Shown: positions 1-7,052 of the stretch, piece by piece
Numbering within the stretch: the first letter of the stretch is position 1
Layout: every line of letters begins with the position of its first letter
From: Fusibacter paucivorans
Lineage (GTDB): Bacteria > Bacillota > Clostridia > Peptostreptococcales > Acidaminobacteraceae
Length of the DNA: 35,737 nt
Assembly (NCBI RefSeq): GCF_018390735.1
Contig: NZ_JAHBCL010000038.1
Location: 1 to 35,737, forward strand
Reading direction: 5' to 3'
Made by a program: the position numbers and the translations under genes
Notes under the pieces: model-generated
The model's input: only the letters and a program-made list of their open reading frames with translations
What the model was told of the DNA's origin: nothing
The model's database searches: none

Positions 1-802
1 GCAGTTTTTTGAACATTTCAACGCCAGTTACGACTACTTTTCTAGGCGCATCTGCAAGACCAACGATTTCAACTTCATCTTGAACTCTGACGATCCCACG
101 TTCAATTCTGCCTGTTGCAACTGTACCACGACCTGTGATCGAGAAGACATCTTCTACCGGCATCAGGAATGGTTTGTCTGTATCACGTTCTGGTTCTGGA
201 ATATAGTCATCAATGATATCGAAGAGTTCGATGATTTTTTCTGCCCAGTCGCCTTCACCTTCAAGCGCTTTAAGTGCTGAACCTTGAACAATTGGCGTAT
301 CATCGCCTGGGAAGTCATATTCTGAAAGCAATTCTCTTACTTCCATTTCAACGAGTTCAAGAAGCTCTTCGTCATCTACCATATCGCATTTGTTAAGGAA
401 TACGACGATGTATGGTACACCAACTTGCCGCGATAAGAGGATATGCTCTCTCGTTTGAGGCATTGGACCGTCAGCTGCAGATACGACGAGGATTGAACCG
501 TCCATTTGCGCTGCACCTGTGATCATGTTCTTAACGTAGTCGGCATGGCCCGGACAGTCGACGTGTGCGTAGTGACGTTTAGGCGTTTCATACTCGACAT
601 GGGCAGTAGAGATGGTAATCCCTCTTTCTCTTTCTTCAGGCGCCTTGTCGATGTTATCAAAGTCTACTTTCGCACCCAATTGGTATTTGTCATACAATAC
701 TTTTGTGATTGCTGCCGTCAACGTCGTCTTTCCGTGGTCAACGTGACCAATTGTACCGATGTTAACGTGTGGCTTATTTCTTTCGAACTTTTGCTTTGCC
801 AT
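1..802 (-). CDS. tuf: Translation elongation factor Tu, N-terminal part (runs off the window)
   Basis: EF-Tu is the GTPase that carries aminoacyl-tRNA to the ribosomal A site. The visible 267 residues, about two thirds of a usual ~397, start [20 protein letters not shown] and show the P-loop GHVDHGKT, the switch I segment ERERGITI, the G3 motif DCPGHADY and the G4 motif NKCD, followed by the start of domain 2. The 3' end lies left of position 1. The start is fixed by a strong ribosome site (aagggagga) just upstream. It lies downstream of sigH, the tuf position seen in many Clostridia. A 9-bp stem-loop lies in its leader. Identification is very secure; only completeness is unknown. Confidence 0.98.
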   Translation of the reverse strand, partial: MAKQKFERNKPHVNIGTIGHVDHGKTTLTAAITKVLYDKYQLGAKVDFDNIDKAPEERERGITISTAHVEYETPKRHYAHVDCPGHADYVKNMITGAAQMDGSILVVSAADGPMPQTREHILLSRQVGVPYIVVFLNKCDMVDDEELLELVEMEVRELLSEYDFPGDDTPIVQGSALKALEGEGDWAEKIIELFDIIDDYIPEPERDTDKPFLMPVEDVFSITGRGTVATGRIERGIVRVQDEVEIVGLADAPRKVVVTGVEMFKKL

Positions 803-852
803 CTCTTACTTTCCTCCCTTTAATTAAGATTCTCTCATGATCATCATATTTT

Positions 853-873
853 AACAAATGAAGGTCATTTGTT
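853..873 (-). promoter_or_regulatory. Stem-loop in the tuf leader
   Basis: On the minus strand AACAAATGA, a 3-base loop CCT, and TCATTTGTT form a perfect 9-bp stem about 50 bases before the tuf start. No T-run follows on the minus strand, so it is not a normal terminator for sigH; on the plus strand a T-run does follow, but no plus-strand gene ends here. The sigH–tuf gap (803–961) is otherwise AT-rich, and I could not fix a convincing tuf promoter in it. Confidence 0.4.
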
Positions 874-961
874 TTTAACGTTAAAATATTGTTCCAACAT
901 TTTATTTGCATCTTATTTTATTGACTATTTTATATCGATAGACATCATCAGAAAAAACCTA

Positions 962-1591
962 TCAACCATTTAGTATCATCACCTTTTCAAGTTTACGCTT
1001 TACACGCTGCAGTGCATTGTCAATGGATTTGATATGACGATTCATATCCTCGGCGATTTCTTGATAGGATTTACCATCTAAGTAAGCGCTGAGCACCTGC
1101 CATTCCAAATCACTTAGCACTTCACCCATTTGAATTTCCATGCTATTCATCTCTTCGCGTTTTATCAGCAAGTGCTCAGGATTGAGTTCACGGCTATTTG
1201 TCATCATATCGTAGAGCGTGCGCTCTGATTCATTTTCAAACAGTGGTTTATTCAGTGATACATATGAATTGAGCGGAATGTGCTTTTGCCGTGTCGCCGT
1301 TTTAATCGCAGTAATGATCTGACGCTTAACGCACAATTCGGCAAATGATCTAAAACTACTCATCTTACCGGGTTGGTAGTCTCGCATCGCCTTAAAAAGG
1401 CCGATCATTCCCTCTTGTACAATATCTTCTCGATCTGCACCAATGAGAAAGTAAGAACGCGCTTTGGATCTCACAAAATTCTTGTACTTTTTGATGATGA
1501 TCTCCTGCGCTTTAATTTCACCCTTTTGAGCAAGTGCTACCAAGGCTTCTTCGTCGATCGTATCCGTCTCCTGTTGTATCAGTCTTTCCAT
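962..1591 (-). CDS. sigH: RNA polymerase sigma-H factor (SigH/Spo0H type)
   Basis: A 209-residue sigma-70-family factor that directs RNA polymerase to early stationary-phase and sporulation promoters in Bacillus and Clostridia. Region 2 is seen as AREDIVQ-like GADREDIVQEGMIGLFKAMR with YQPGKMSSFRSFAELCVKRQ (core binding and -10 recognition). Region 4 at the C-terminus, SDLEWQVLSAYLDGKSYQEI, is the helix-turn-helix for the -35. I chose the ATG at 1591 because TGGAGGA sits exactly 8 bases upstream; a longer form from 1612 has no such site. It lies downstream of yacP and upstream of tuf, which is the classic sigH position. It has its own promoter in the 74-bp gap from yacP. Confidence 0.95.
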   Translation of the reverse strand: MERLIQQETDTIDEEALVALAQKGEIKAQEIIIKKYKNFVRSKARSYFLIGADREDIVQEGMIGLFKAMRDYQPGKMSSFRSFAELCVKRQIITAIKTATRQKHIPLNSYVSLNKPLFENESERTLYDMMTNSRELNPEHLLIKREEMNSMEIQMGEVLSDLEWQVLSAYLDGKSYQEIAEDMNRHIKSIDNALQRVKRKLEKVMILNG

Positions 1592-1628
1592 CCGCGAAGT
1601 CCTCCATTGCATCCGTTGCTCACAAATT

Positions 1629-1658
1629 ATTATATATTATTCGGCTTCTTTGCGTCAA
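1629..1658 (-). promoter_or_regulatory. Promoter for sigH (sigma-A type)
   Basis: TTGACG (1653–1658) and TATAAT (1629–1634) are separated by 18 bp on the minus strand. They lie between the yacP stop and the sigH ribosome site, so sigH can be transcribed separately from the upstream operon. An own promoter for sigH is also known in Bacillus. Confidence 0.65.
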
Positions 1659-1665
1659 CCCTGCA

Positions 1666-2190
1666 TCAATCTTTGAAATGCTTTAGTTTTTCAACGATTT
1701 CATGACTTAAAGCTTCTTCCAGCGTATGGCGGTCGCTCCGCTTTTCGATGGTCATTTCAATCCGCTTCTTAACACGTTGAAGTTCTTCTTTGAACTCTCT
1801 GGCCGTCATCCGGTAAGCGCCGCTTCCCAAAATCATTTGCTGTTGCGCCCAGTCACCTGTCACAACGCGAATATAATGCCTCGGGTCAGCGGCTAAACGC
1901 TCTACTTCAATTTCAATATAAGAATCCGCCGTCTGATTTTCTTTCGTATAGACGATTTCGAGATTGAATGCTTTTTCAATTTTAGGACGTGCACTTTTTA
2001 CTTGATAGGCATCAAAGACGACAATGACGCGTTCGTTGCGATAAGCGCGGTATTCTGATAGTAATGCAATGAGCTTTTGCCGCCCCTCTTCAAGCGATTC
2101 ATTTTTTGCATTGAGCTGCCATTGATTAATCAAGTTATAGCCATCTATAAAAAGAAAGCGTTTTTCATACAGTTTTCCCTTATACGTCAT
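1666..2190 (-). CDS. rae1: NYN-domain ribosome-associated endonuclease (YacP/Rae1 family)
   Basis: A 174-residue protein of the YacP family. In Bacillus subtilis this protein (Rae1) enters the ribosomal A site and cleaves mRNA in a translation-dependent way. The PIN-like NYN fold is visible from FLFIDGYNLI (catalytic Asp near residue 17), through VIVVFDAYQVKS, YTKENQTADSYIE and VVTGDWAQQQMILGSGA, which supply the conserved acidic residues. The C-terminal helix is basic. The start overlaps the 3' end of rlmB by 11 bases, which suggests translational coupling; a slightly shorter start is possible because the domain begins near residue 11. Its place between rlmB and sigH matches the usual synteny. 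Confidence 0.9.
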   Translation of the reverse strand: MTYKGKLYEKRFLFIDGYNLINQWQLNAKNESLEEGRQKLIALLSEYRAYRNERVIVVFDAYQVKSARPKIEKAFNLEIVYTKENQTADSYIEIEVERLAADPRHYIRVVTGDWAQQQMILGSGAYRMTAREFKEELQRVKKRIEMTIEKRSDRHTLEEALSHEIVEKLKHFKD

Positions 2191-2917
2191 GGCGTTGTTT
2201 CAATACCTCATAAAGTATGACGCCTGTCGCAACTGATGCATTTAATGAAGAGACTTCCCCCATCATTGGAATACGTATGACAAAGTCACATTTTTCTTTT
2301 ACCAATCGGCTCATTCCCACGCCTTCGTTCCCTACGACAATTGCCAAGCTTCCTTTCAGATTTGCCTTATAATAGAGATCGCCTGCCATATCGGTTCCCG
2401 CAATCCAAACCCCTTGCGCTTTGAGCCAGTCAATCGTTTGCGCAATATTCGCAACTCGGCAAACGGGAACGTATTCAATCGCACCACAAGACGTTTTAGC
2501 AACCGTCTGGCTAAGTGCAACTGATCTGCGTTTTGGAATAATGACCCCATGCGCCCCAACGGCATTTGCGGTTCTTAAAATTGAACCTAAATTATGCGGG
2601 TCATTAATTTCATCACAAATAATGATAAGCGGCGGTTCTTTTTTTGCTGCTGCGGCTTCTATAATCGTTTCTTTTTCCACATAGGCGTATGCAGCCACAT
2701 AGGCAATAACGCCTTGGTGCACACCGCCATCAGCTACTTTATCAAGTTTTTTGCGATCAACAAATTGAATTGGCAACTTTTTCGCTTTTGCCATATCAAT
2801 AATTTTCTGAAGATGCCGATCTTTTGAATCCTGCAAAATCAAAAGTTTATTCATTTCTCGTCCAGCTTCCAAAGCTTCTTTGATCGGGTTTCTTCCTATA
2901 ATTATATCTTCAGACAT
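2180..2917 (-). CDS. rlmB: 23S rRNA 2'-O-ribose methyltransferase (TrmH/SpoU family, RlmB-like)
   Basis: A SPOUT-class methyltransferase, 245 residues with the start used here. The N-terminal substrate-binding domain starts IIIGRNPIKEALEAG. The trefoil-knot catalytic domain carries motif 1 DEINDPHNLGSILRTANAVG, motif 2 IVVGNEGVGMSRLV and motif 3 RIPMMGEVSSLNASVATGV, as in RlmB/TrmH, which methylate a ribose 2'-OH using S-adenosylmethionine. The ATG at 2917 begins four bases after the thyX stop; AGAAGG lies 12 bases upstream. Starts at 2929 (ATG) or 2950 (TTG) would lengthen it by 4 or 11 residues. Family is certain; the exact modified nucleotide is inferred. Confidence 0.92.
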   Translation of the reverse strand: MSEDIIIGRNPIKEALEAGREMNKLLILQDSKDRHLQKIIDMAKAKKLPIQFVDRKKLDKVADGGVHQGVIAYVAAYAYVEKETIIEAAAAKKEPPLIIICDEINDPHNLGSILRTANAVGAHGVIIPKRRSVALSQTVAKTSCGAIEYVPVCRVANIAQTIDWLKAQGVWIAGTDMAGDLYYKANLKGSLAIVVGNEGVGMSRLVKEKCDFVIRIPMMGEVSSLNASVATGVILYEVLKQRHDV

Positions 2918-2921
2918 AGTC

Positions 2922-3713
2922 TTACGCATCCTTCTCTTTATCAGTATCAATCACAGACAGCTGCTCATAAAATGCTCTGACAGCTTTTATTTTTCCACAG
3001 GTCATTTTCCCCTCTGGACAAGGTCCATTCAGACATTTGGGGCCGGCGTATTTGAACAGTGTCGGCGCTAACTTTCGCACTTCTGTTAACATCGCCACCG
3101 CCAGTGCTCTAATTTCCCATTGCGCTCGATTACAGCACCGATGTTCAAAAAAGTTGTGAAGCGCTCTTGCGTTCATGGTTACCACAATTTTAGTCTCACA
3201 GGCATTAGGAAAGACGAAACGCGCATCTTCAATTGCTGTTTTTTCTGCCATTTGCCATGCCGTTTTTTCATTTTTCCCTTCATTGATCAACTGCTCGGCA
3301 AGCGGCGCTTCAATTGCTTCTACAATGGCATTATACGCGACTTGATCGCGCTTCATCGTTTCTTCAAAAATAGCTGCTGCTTTAGGATTTGCAGCGATAT
3401 TAGGCGGTACAATGTATTCAAATTGTTCCAGTTTGACATAGCGCTGAGATTGTTGTGAATAAGAAGCGATTCGATGTCGTACGAGCTGATGTGTCAACAC
3501 TCTGCTAACCCCTTCAATTGCAAAAGTAAAGCTTGCGTGTTCAAAAGGCGAACCATGTCCCAACTCAATTAGTCGCCCCAGAAATTTCTGAACATCTTCA
3601 TCACTCATTGTCTCAAAAATTTGATCGACACCAACAGCTGCATAGCAAAGCTTCGCAGCTGCCGCAACTGCTCTCTCGGGATCAGGTGTATAGGTTAATA
3701 GCCTTACTTTCAC
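2922..3713 (-). CDS. thyX: FAD-dependent thymidylate synthase ThyX
   Basis: Makes dTMP from dUMP with methylene-tetrahydrofolate, FAD and NADPH; unrelated to ThyA. The 263-residue protein has the ThyX signature [13 protein letters not shown] at residues 79–91, fitting the RHR-x7-S FAD/dUMP motif. It also has [20 protein letters not shown] before it and [14 protein letters not shown] near residues 182–195. The start is GTG at 3713, chosen because AGGAGGT lies just upstream. The C-terminal tail has a Cys-rich segment ([13 protein letters not shown]), seen in several clostridial ThyX proteins as I recall them. It is followed four bases later by rlmB. Confidence 0.96.
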   Translation of the reverse strand: MKVRLLTYTPDPERAVAAAAKLCYAAVGVDQIFETMSDEDVQKFLGRLIELGHGSPFEHASFTFAIEGVSRVLTHQLVRHRIASYSQQSQRYVKLEQFEYIVPPNIAANPKAAAIFEETMKRDQVAYNAIVEAIEAPLAEQLINEGKNEKTAWQMAEKTAIEDARFVFPNACETKIVVTMNARALHNFFEHRCCNRAQWEIRALAVAMLTEVRKLAPTLFKYAGPKCLNGPCPEGKMTCGKIKAVRAFYEQLSVIDTDKEKDA

Positions 3714-3738
3714 AGTTTACCTCCTCATTGGTATCCGT

Positions 3739-4038
3739 TTATTCTTCACTGGCATCATAGTACTCGTCGCCCATTGGGAAAATCCATAAGGCATATTTTC
3801 GATAATGCCCCTTTAATACGCCGTCATCTTGCTTAACAGCAAGTATGCGCGTCTTCATGAGGCCCGAATCGTATAAGATCCCGTCGTGTTTCGCTTCAAT
3901 AATTGCTTGCATTTCGCCAACCATCTGCTCTTCTGACGCGTTTGCCGGAATCATGCTATCGAAGGCAATTGACTTAATCCCCATCACCGTCAGCAATATT
4001 ATAACGACAACAACAAGTACGCGTTCTCTGCGATTCAT
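3739..4038 (-). CDS. Small membrane-anchored protein of unknown function
   Basis: 99 residues that I do not recognise. Residues about 6–26 (VLVVVVIILLTVMGIKSIAF) form one hydrophobic segment after a basic start MNRRER, so it is a signal anchor or an uncleaved signal peptide. The rest is a soluble, mildly acidic outside domain with ASEEQMVGEMQAIIEAKHDG and a C-terminal IFPMGDEYYDASEE. Its ATG overlaps the mrnC stop as ATGA, so it is translationally coupled to mrnC and is probably a true gene. Nothing in it suggests an enzyme. Confidence 0.75.
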   Translation of the reverse strand: MNRRERVLVVVVIILLTVMGIKSIAFDSMIPANASEEQMVGEMQAIIEAKHDGILYDSGLMKTRILAVKQDDGVLKGHYRKYALWIFPMGDEYYDASEE

Positions 4039-4469
4039 AAAGTTTCCTTTCTATCAATGGCATCAATGGCCATGCCAACAATTTCATAGATTCTGTCTTT
4101 TTCATTTAAAACGTAAAGATACCCTAAAAGCGATTCGAATCCCGTTGCATAACGGTAATCCGAAACAGAAGCATGCTTTGGCCTCGAACCGGTCTTTTGA
4201 TTCCTGCCGCGCTTCAGCATTGTCCACTCATCTTCAGTAAATTCATCCTTTAACACGGTGACAATGTAGGCTTGCGCCTCAGCATTTACGTATTTTACTG
4301 CCAATTTTGACATCTCACTCGTCGTCAATACATGTTTTGAAATAATGTAATAGCGAATGTAAGCTTCATAGATTGCATCTCCAAGAAATGCAAGTTTCAA
4401 TGGATTCATCATTCTTGCATCTGTTTTGCTCATACTCACCATATTCAGTTTATTGAGAAAATCAGACAT
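4035..4469 (-). CDS. mrnC: Mini-ribonuclease III (23S rRNA maturation)
   Basis: A 144-residue RNase III catalytic domain without a dsRNA-binding domain, the form called Mini-III, which trims the double-stranded ends of pre-23S rRNA in Gram-positive bacteria. Catalytic-domain motifs are visible: LAFLGDAIYEAYIRYYI (with the acidic Asp/Glu), KYVNAEAQAYIV, RGRNQKTGSRPKHASVSDYR and the second acidic cluster YATGFESLLGYLYV. The start at 4469 is preferred: AAAGGGA lies 8 bases upstream and overlaps the cysS stop. A longer form from 4493 would add 8 residues. Position downstream of cysS is the usual one. Confidence 0.93.
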   Translation of the reverse strand: MSDFLNKLNMVSMSKTDARMMNPLKLAFLGDAIYEAYIRYYIISKHVLTTSEMSKLAVKYVNAEAQAYIVTVLKDEFTEDEWTMLKRGRNQKTGSRPKHASVSDYRYATGFESLLGYLYVLNEKDRIYEIVGMAIDAIDRKETL

Positions 4470-4474
4470 AGACA

Positions 4475-5872
4475 CTATCCCTTTCGATGCCATTTGACAC
4501 CTTGCGGTGTATCTTCAAGTACAATGCCATCCGCTTTGAGCTGATCTCTAATTTCATCAGCACGCTTAAAATCTTTGTCTTTCCGCGCCTGTTGGCGTTC
4601 TGCTATCAACATCTCGATTTCAGTATCCAATGATTTATTCTCTCGCTTTAGAATCCCCAGTACTTCTGTTAATTCAAGAAATGAATCCAACACGGCCTCA
4701 AGAAAGGCCTTACTGCGTCCAGGCGTTACGTCAATATTAATTTCACGCGCCATTTCGAAAATAACCGCAATGCCGTCTGCCGTATTAAAATCATCGTCCA
4801 TCACTTCAATAAAGCGCTCTTTATATCCCGAAATCGTTTTCAACATTTCATTTTCTTCAACCGTCTGTACAGAAGGTTGAGCATGTGCAATTGAAAACAG
4901 CAAATTCTCCTTGACATTATACAGCCGTTCCAGACCATTACTAGCCGCTTCCATCAATTCTCTGCTGAAGTTAATCGGGCTTCTGTAATGCGCTTGGAGC
5001 ATAAAAAAGCGTACCACTTCCGGCTCAAACTCGTCAAGGATTTCTCTGGTTGTAAAAAAGTTATTGAGCGATTTCGACATCTTCTGATTATCAATATTGA
5101 TATAGCCGTTGTGCATCCAGTAATTCACATATGTTTTACCTGTCTTCGCCTCACTCTGCGCAATTTCGTTTTCATGATGTGGGAATATAAGATCCTGTCC
5201 ACCTGCATGAATATCAATTGTCTCACCTAAAATCGTCGTACTCATAACCGAACATTCTATATGCCATCCCGGACGTCCTTCGCCCCACGGACTCTCCCAT
5301 GACGGCTCGCCAGGCTTTGCTTTTTTCCATAATGCAAAATCTAGAGGATTGCGCTTTTCCTCACTGATATCAATACGCGCACCCGCTTCCAGATCATCAA
5401 TAGCCTGTTTTGAAAGCTGACCGTATTGACTAAAAGAATCCACTGCGAAATAAACGTTTCCATCTATTTCATAAGCATTCCCCTTATTGATTAGCGTTTG
5501 AACAAAATCGATAATTGCAGGAATTGTCTCCGTTACTTTTGGATGATAATCTGCACGCGTAATTCCCAAGCGATCAGCATCCTCGAAGTAGGCATCAATG
5601 TATTTTTCGCTGATCGCCGTACTGTGTACGTGTTCTTCATTTGCCTTCTTAATGATTTTATCATCCACATCTGTGAAGTTCTGTACGAAGGTCACCTCAT
5701 AACCTCTAAACATCAAATAATGTCTAAAAGCATCAAAAACCAAAAACGGTCTGGCATTGCCTATGTGAAAATAATTATAAACAGTAGGACCGCATACGTA
5801 CATCTTAACCTTTCCGGGTTCAACGGTCTTAAAGATTTCCTTTTGCCTTGTTAGGCTGTTATAAATTTTCAT
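4475..5872 (-). CDS. cysS: Cysteinyl-tRNA synthetase
   Basis: Class I synthetase that charges tRNA-Cys. The 465 residues match the family length. HIGN (36–39) and KMSKS (264–268) are the nucleotide-binding signatures. The active-site zinc ligands expected from the E. coli enzyme are present: Cys27, Cys207, His232 and Glu236 (in PHHENE). The C-terminal half contains the DALR-like helical domain. The start is fixed by GGAAGGG upstream. Transcription begins at a promoter near 6165–6192 and passes through a Cys T-box leader, so expression should rise when tRNA-Cys is uncharged. It heads the mrnC–orf–thyX–rlmB–yacP gene run. Confidence 0.98.
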   Translation of the reverse strand: MKIYNSLTRQKEIFKTVEPGKVKMYVCGPTVYNYFHIGNARPFLVFDAFRHYLMFRGYEVTFVQNFTDVDDKIIKKANEEHVHSTAISEKYIDAYFEDADRLGITRADYHPKVTETIPAIIDFVQTLINKGNAYEIDGNVYFAVDSFSQYGQLSKQAIDDLEAGARIDISEEKRNPLDFALWKKAKPGEPSWESPWGEGRPGWHIECSVMSTTILGETIDIHAGGQDLIFPHHENEIAQSEAKTGKTYVNYWMHNGYINIDNQKMSKSLNNFFTTREILDEFEPEVVRFFMLQAHYRSPINFSRELMEAASNGLERLYNVKENLLFSIAHAQPSVQTVEENEMLKTISGYKERFIEVMDDDFNTADGIAVIFEMAREINIDVTPGRSKAFLEAVLDSFLELTEVLGILKRENKSLDTEIEMLIAERQQARKDKDFKRADEIRDQLKADGIVLEDTPQGVKWHRKG

Positions 5873-5935
5873 GTTTTATTCCCTTCCATCGCAAAAACGA
5901 TTCGTTTTCTGTCCATGTTTCTCTCTTTTATGCAT

Positions 5936-5967
5936 AAAAAAATCCCCCTACACAAAGGCAGGAGAAT
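5936..5967 (-). terminator. Regulated terminator of the cysS T-box
   Basis: ATTCTCCTGC (5958–5967) pairs with GTAGGGGGAT (5942–5951) over 10 bp including G-U pairs, loop CTTTGT, followed by T6 on the minus strand. It lies 64 bases before the cysS start and would compete with the antiterminator formed by the T-box sequence. Confidence 0.85.
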
Positions 5968-6158
5968 CCTACAATTCCACTTTGCTAAAAAGCCTGACAA
6001 TAACGCTGTCGACGTTCCCCCTACTGCACTGTTCAGGTTCATACTCATGGGGGCACTTCAAAGACCGCTAATCAGCCCGTTTCACCATGCCGAGCCTCTC
6101 TACAGATCACCGATTTTCTACTCTCCCAATCATCGTAATACTTTTTACTTGATAATTA
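5936..6158 (-). ncRNA. T-box leader, cysteine specific, upstream of cysS
   Basis: The leader binds uncharged tRNA and chooses between an antiterminator and a terminator. On the minus strand I see AGTA (6119–6122) and GAAG followed by TGC (6053–6055), the expected specifier-loop layout with a Cys codon. Between them is an apical stem closing around GCATGGTGAAA. AAAGTGGAAT near 5974–5983 is a variant T-box sequence whose TGGA (5976–5979) can pair with UCCA, matching U73 of tRNA-Cys. A 10-bp terminator (5942–5951 with 5958–5967) is followed by six U. The pairing logic is read by eye; the T-box core diverges from the usual consensus. Confidence 0.85.
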
Positions 6159-6164
6159 TATACT

Positions 6165-6192
6165 ATTATATCAAATTTCGCTTTGATTACAA
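6165..6192 (-). promoter_or_regulatory. Promoter of the cysS T-box transcript
   Basis: TTGTAA (6187–6192), 16 bp, TATAAT (6165–6170) on the minus strand, with the transcription start expected near 6158, just before the T-box stem I. The tandem repeats for the putative LytTR regulator begin 28 bp further upstream. Confidence 0.7.
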
Positions 6193-6219
6193 TGTAAAAC
6201 CTCACTTTTTAATCACTGA

Positions 6220-6251
6220 CTTTTCATGACGTATAATCGCCTTTTCATGAC
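6220..6251 (+). promoter_or_regulatory. Tandem 11-bp direct repeats, putative AgrA/LytTR binding site
   Basis: CTTTTCATGAC occurs twice without mismatch, at 6220–6230 and 6241–6251, so the period is 21 bp, two helical turns. LytTR-domain regulators bind paired ~9-bp direct repeats spaced so that they recur about every 21–22 bp, just upstream of the -35. The site lies before the agrB promoter, and the only LytTR regulator in the window is encoded at 8347–9102. Assigning this regulator to this site is inference. Confidence 0.65.
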
Positions 6252-6258
6252 AAATGCA

Positions 6259-6287
6259 TTGTCTGTCATACCATTTTCAACTAACAT
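6259..6287 (+). promoter_or_regulatory. Probable agrBD promoter
   Basis: TTGTCT (6259–6264), 17 bp, TAACAT (6282–6287), each 4 of 6 matches to consensus. Its -35 begins 8 bases after the second direct repeat, the arrangement expected of an activator-dependent promoter. A TATAAT at 6232–6237 between the repeats lacks a good -35 and is less likely. Confidence 0.5.
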
Positions 6288-6303
6288 GAATTGTGTAGAG
6301 ACA

Positions 6304-6375
6304 TTGATGATAGGCTGACATTTCCATCACGGCTACCTAAGCTAGTGCAAAGCCTATCATCAATCTATCTTTTTT
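6304..6375 (+). promoter_or_regulatory. 13-bp hairpin in the agrB leader, possible attenuator
   Basis: TTGATGATAGGCT (6304–6316) and AGCCTATCATCAA (6351–6363) are perfect complements around a 34-base loop, followed after six bases by T6 (6370–6375). The agrB ribosome site (GAAAGTGAG) and ATG come directly after. There is no upstream plus-strand gene that it could terminate, so it is part of the agrBD leader. The loop contains GGCT (6331–6334), which could compete for AGCC of the right arm. Confidence 0.6.
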
Positions 6376-6390
6376 GAAAGTGAGCATTGT

Positions 6391-6960
6391 ATGTTTTATA
6401 AAGTATCACTCCAACTAACCGATTTATTGCTGCTTAAGACAACGGAAGATTTCAGCAATAAACGAGACCATATTCGATATGCCATTGAAACACTCATCGG
6501 CGAACTAACAAAACTGATAATGTTAAGTCTCTTCTTTATTGTATTCAAAAAGGGATCTTCGTTTGCTTTTGCTTTTATCAGCTTTAGCACCATACGTCTT
6601 TGGAGCGGCGGAATACATTTTAAAACTTATTTCGGCTGCCTCGCAGGCACATTGGCGCTTTACAGCGCAATAATCTGGTTACCGATATCACTCTTATCGG
6701 TAAAGCTCATCGTCATGGCCATTGCCGTGATCACCGCAGCGATTTTCGTTCCCCTGCCGGATGTTAAACGTCCGGTAACGAGCAAACGAAAACAGCTTAT
6801 TGCAAAACGGATTACAATTATAACGATCGCTCTTTGGTATTATATTGTGAGCAGTTTTATGCAAAGTTCGCTAAACCTCTTTCTGGCAGTCATGTTAATC
6901 TTTACTTTACAGTTGTTTATAGGAGGTATTCTTCATGGAAAACAAAAAAAGTATGTTTAA
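6391..6960 (+). CDS. agrB: AgrB-type membrane peptidase, autoinducer-processing protein
   Basis: AgrB cuts the C-terminal tail from the AgrD precursor and forms the (thio)lactone ring of the autoinducing peptide. This 189-residue protein has the AgrB signature RLWSGGIHFKTYFGC, with catalytic His76 and Cys83; these nearly coincide with His77 and Cys84 of Staphylococcus aureus AgrB. Several hydrophobic segments (about 42–64, 83–105, 107–122, 140–156, 160–178) make it an integral membrane protein. The amphipathic N-terminus with ETLIGELTKL is family-like. agrD overlaps its 3' end by 26 bases. Together with the kinase and LytTR regulator next door it forms a full agr set. Family assignment is firm. 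Confidence 0.95.
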   Translation: MFYKVSLQLTDLLLLKTTEDFSNKRDHIRYAIETLIGELTKLIMLSLFFIVFKKGSSFAFAFISFSTIRLWSGGIHFKTYFGCLAGTLALYSAIIWLPISLLSVKLIVMAIAVITAAIFVPLPDVKRPVTSKRKQLIAKRITIITIALWYYIVSSFMQSSLNLFLAVMLIFTLQLFIGGILHGKQKKYV

Positions 6961-7051
6961 CTTAGCTGCGAACGTGTTAGTCGCATTGTCTTCAGTCATT
7001 ATCACTTCAATCTCATTTGTCTTTTTCGGGGAACCAAATCCACCGCAATAG
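6935..7051 (+). CDS. agrD: AgrD-type autoinducer precursor peptide, Ser-containing (lactone) core predicted
   Basis: A 38-residue peptide with a strong ribosome site, GGAGG 8 bases before the ATG. It has a basic start MENKKS, a hydrophobic/amphipathic stretch NLAANVLVALSSVII, the core TSISFVFF and a short tail GEPNPPQ with the Glu/Pro pattern of AgrD recognition tails. Aligned to S. aureus AgrD (YSTCDFIM then DEVEVP), the ring would be Ser27-Phe-Val-Phe-Phe31, with Ser at the place of the usual Cys. The peptide has no Cys at all. Staphylococcus intermedius has a natural Ser lactone AIP (…STGFF), which this resembles. It overlaps agrB and ends one base before the oppositely oriented kinase gene. 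Exact ends of the mature peptide are inferred. Confidence 0.88.
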   Translation: MENKKSMFNLAANVLVALSSVIITSISFVFFGEPNPPQ

Positions 7052-7052
7052 A

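Noticed and set aside
6231-6237. TATAAT between the direct repeats as the main agrB -10
   Set aside because: There is no acceptable -35 at 16–18 bp, and the start would put one regulator repeat inside the transcript; the TTGTCT–TAACAT pair fits the repeats better.
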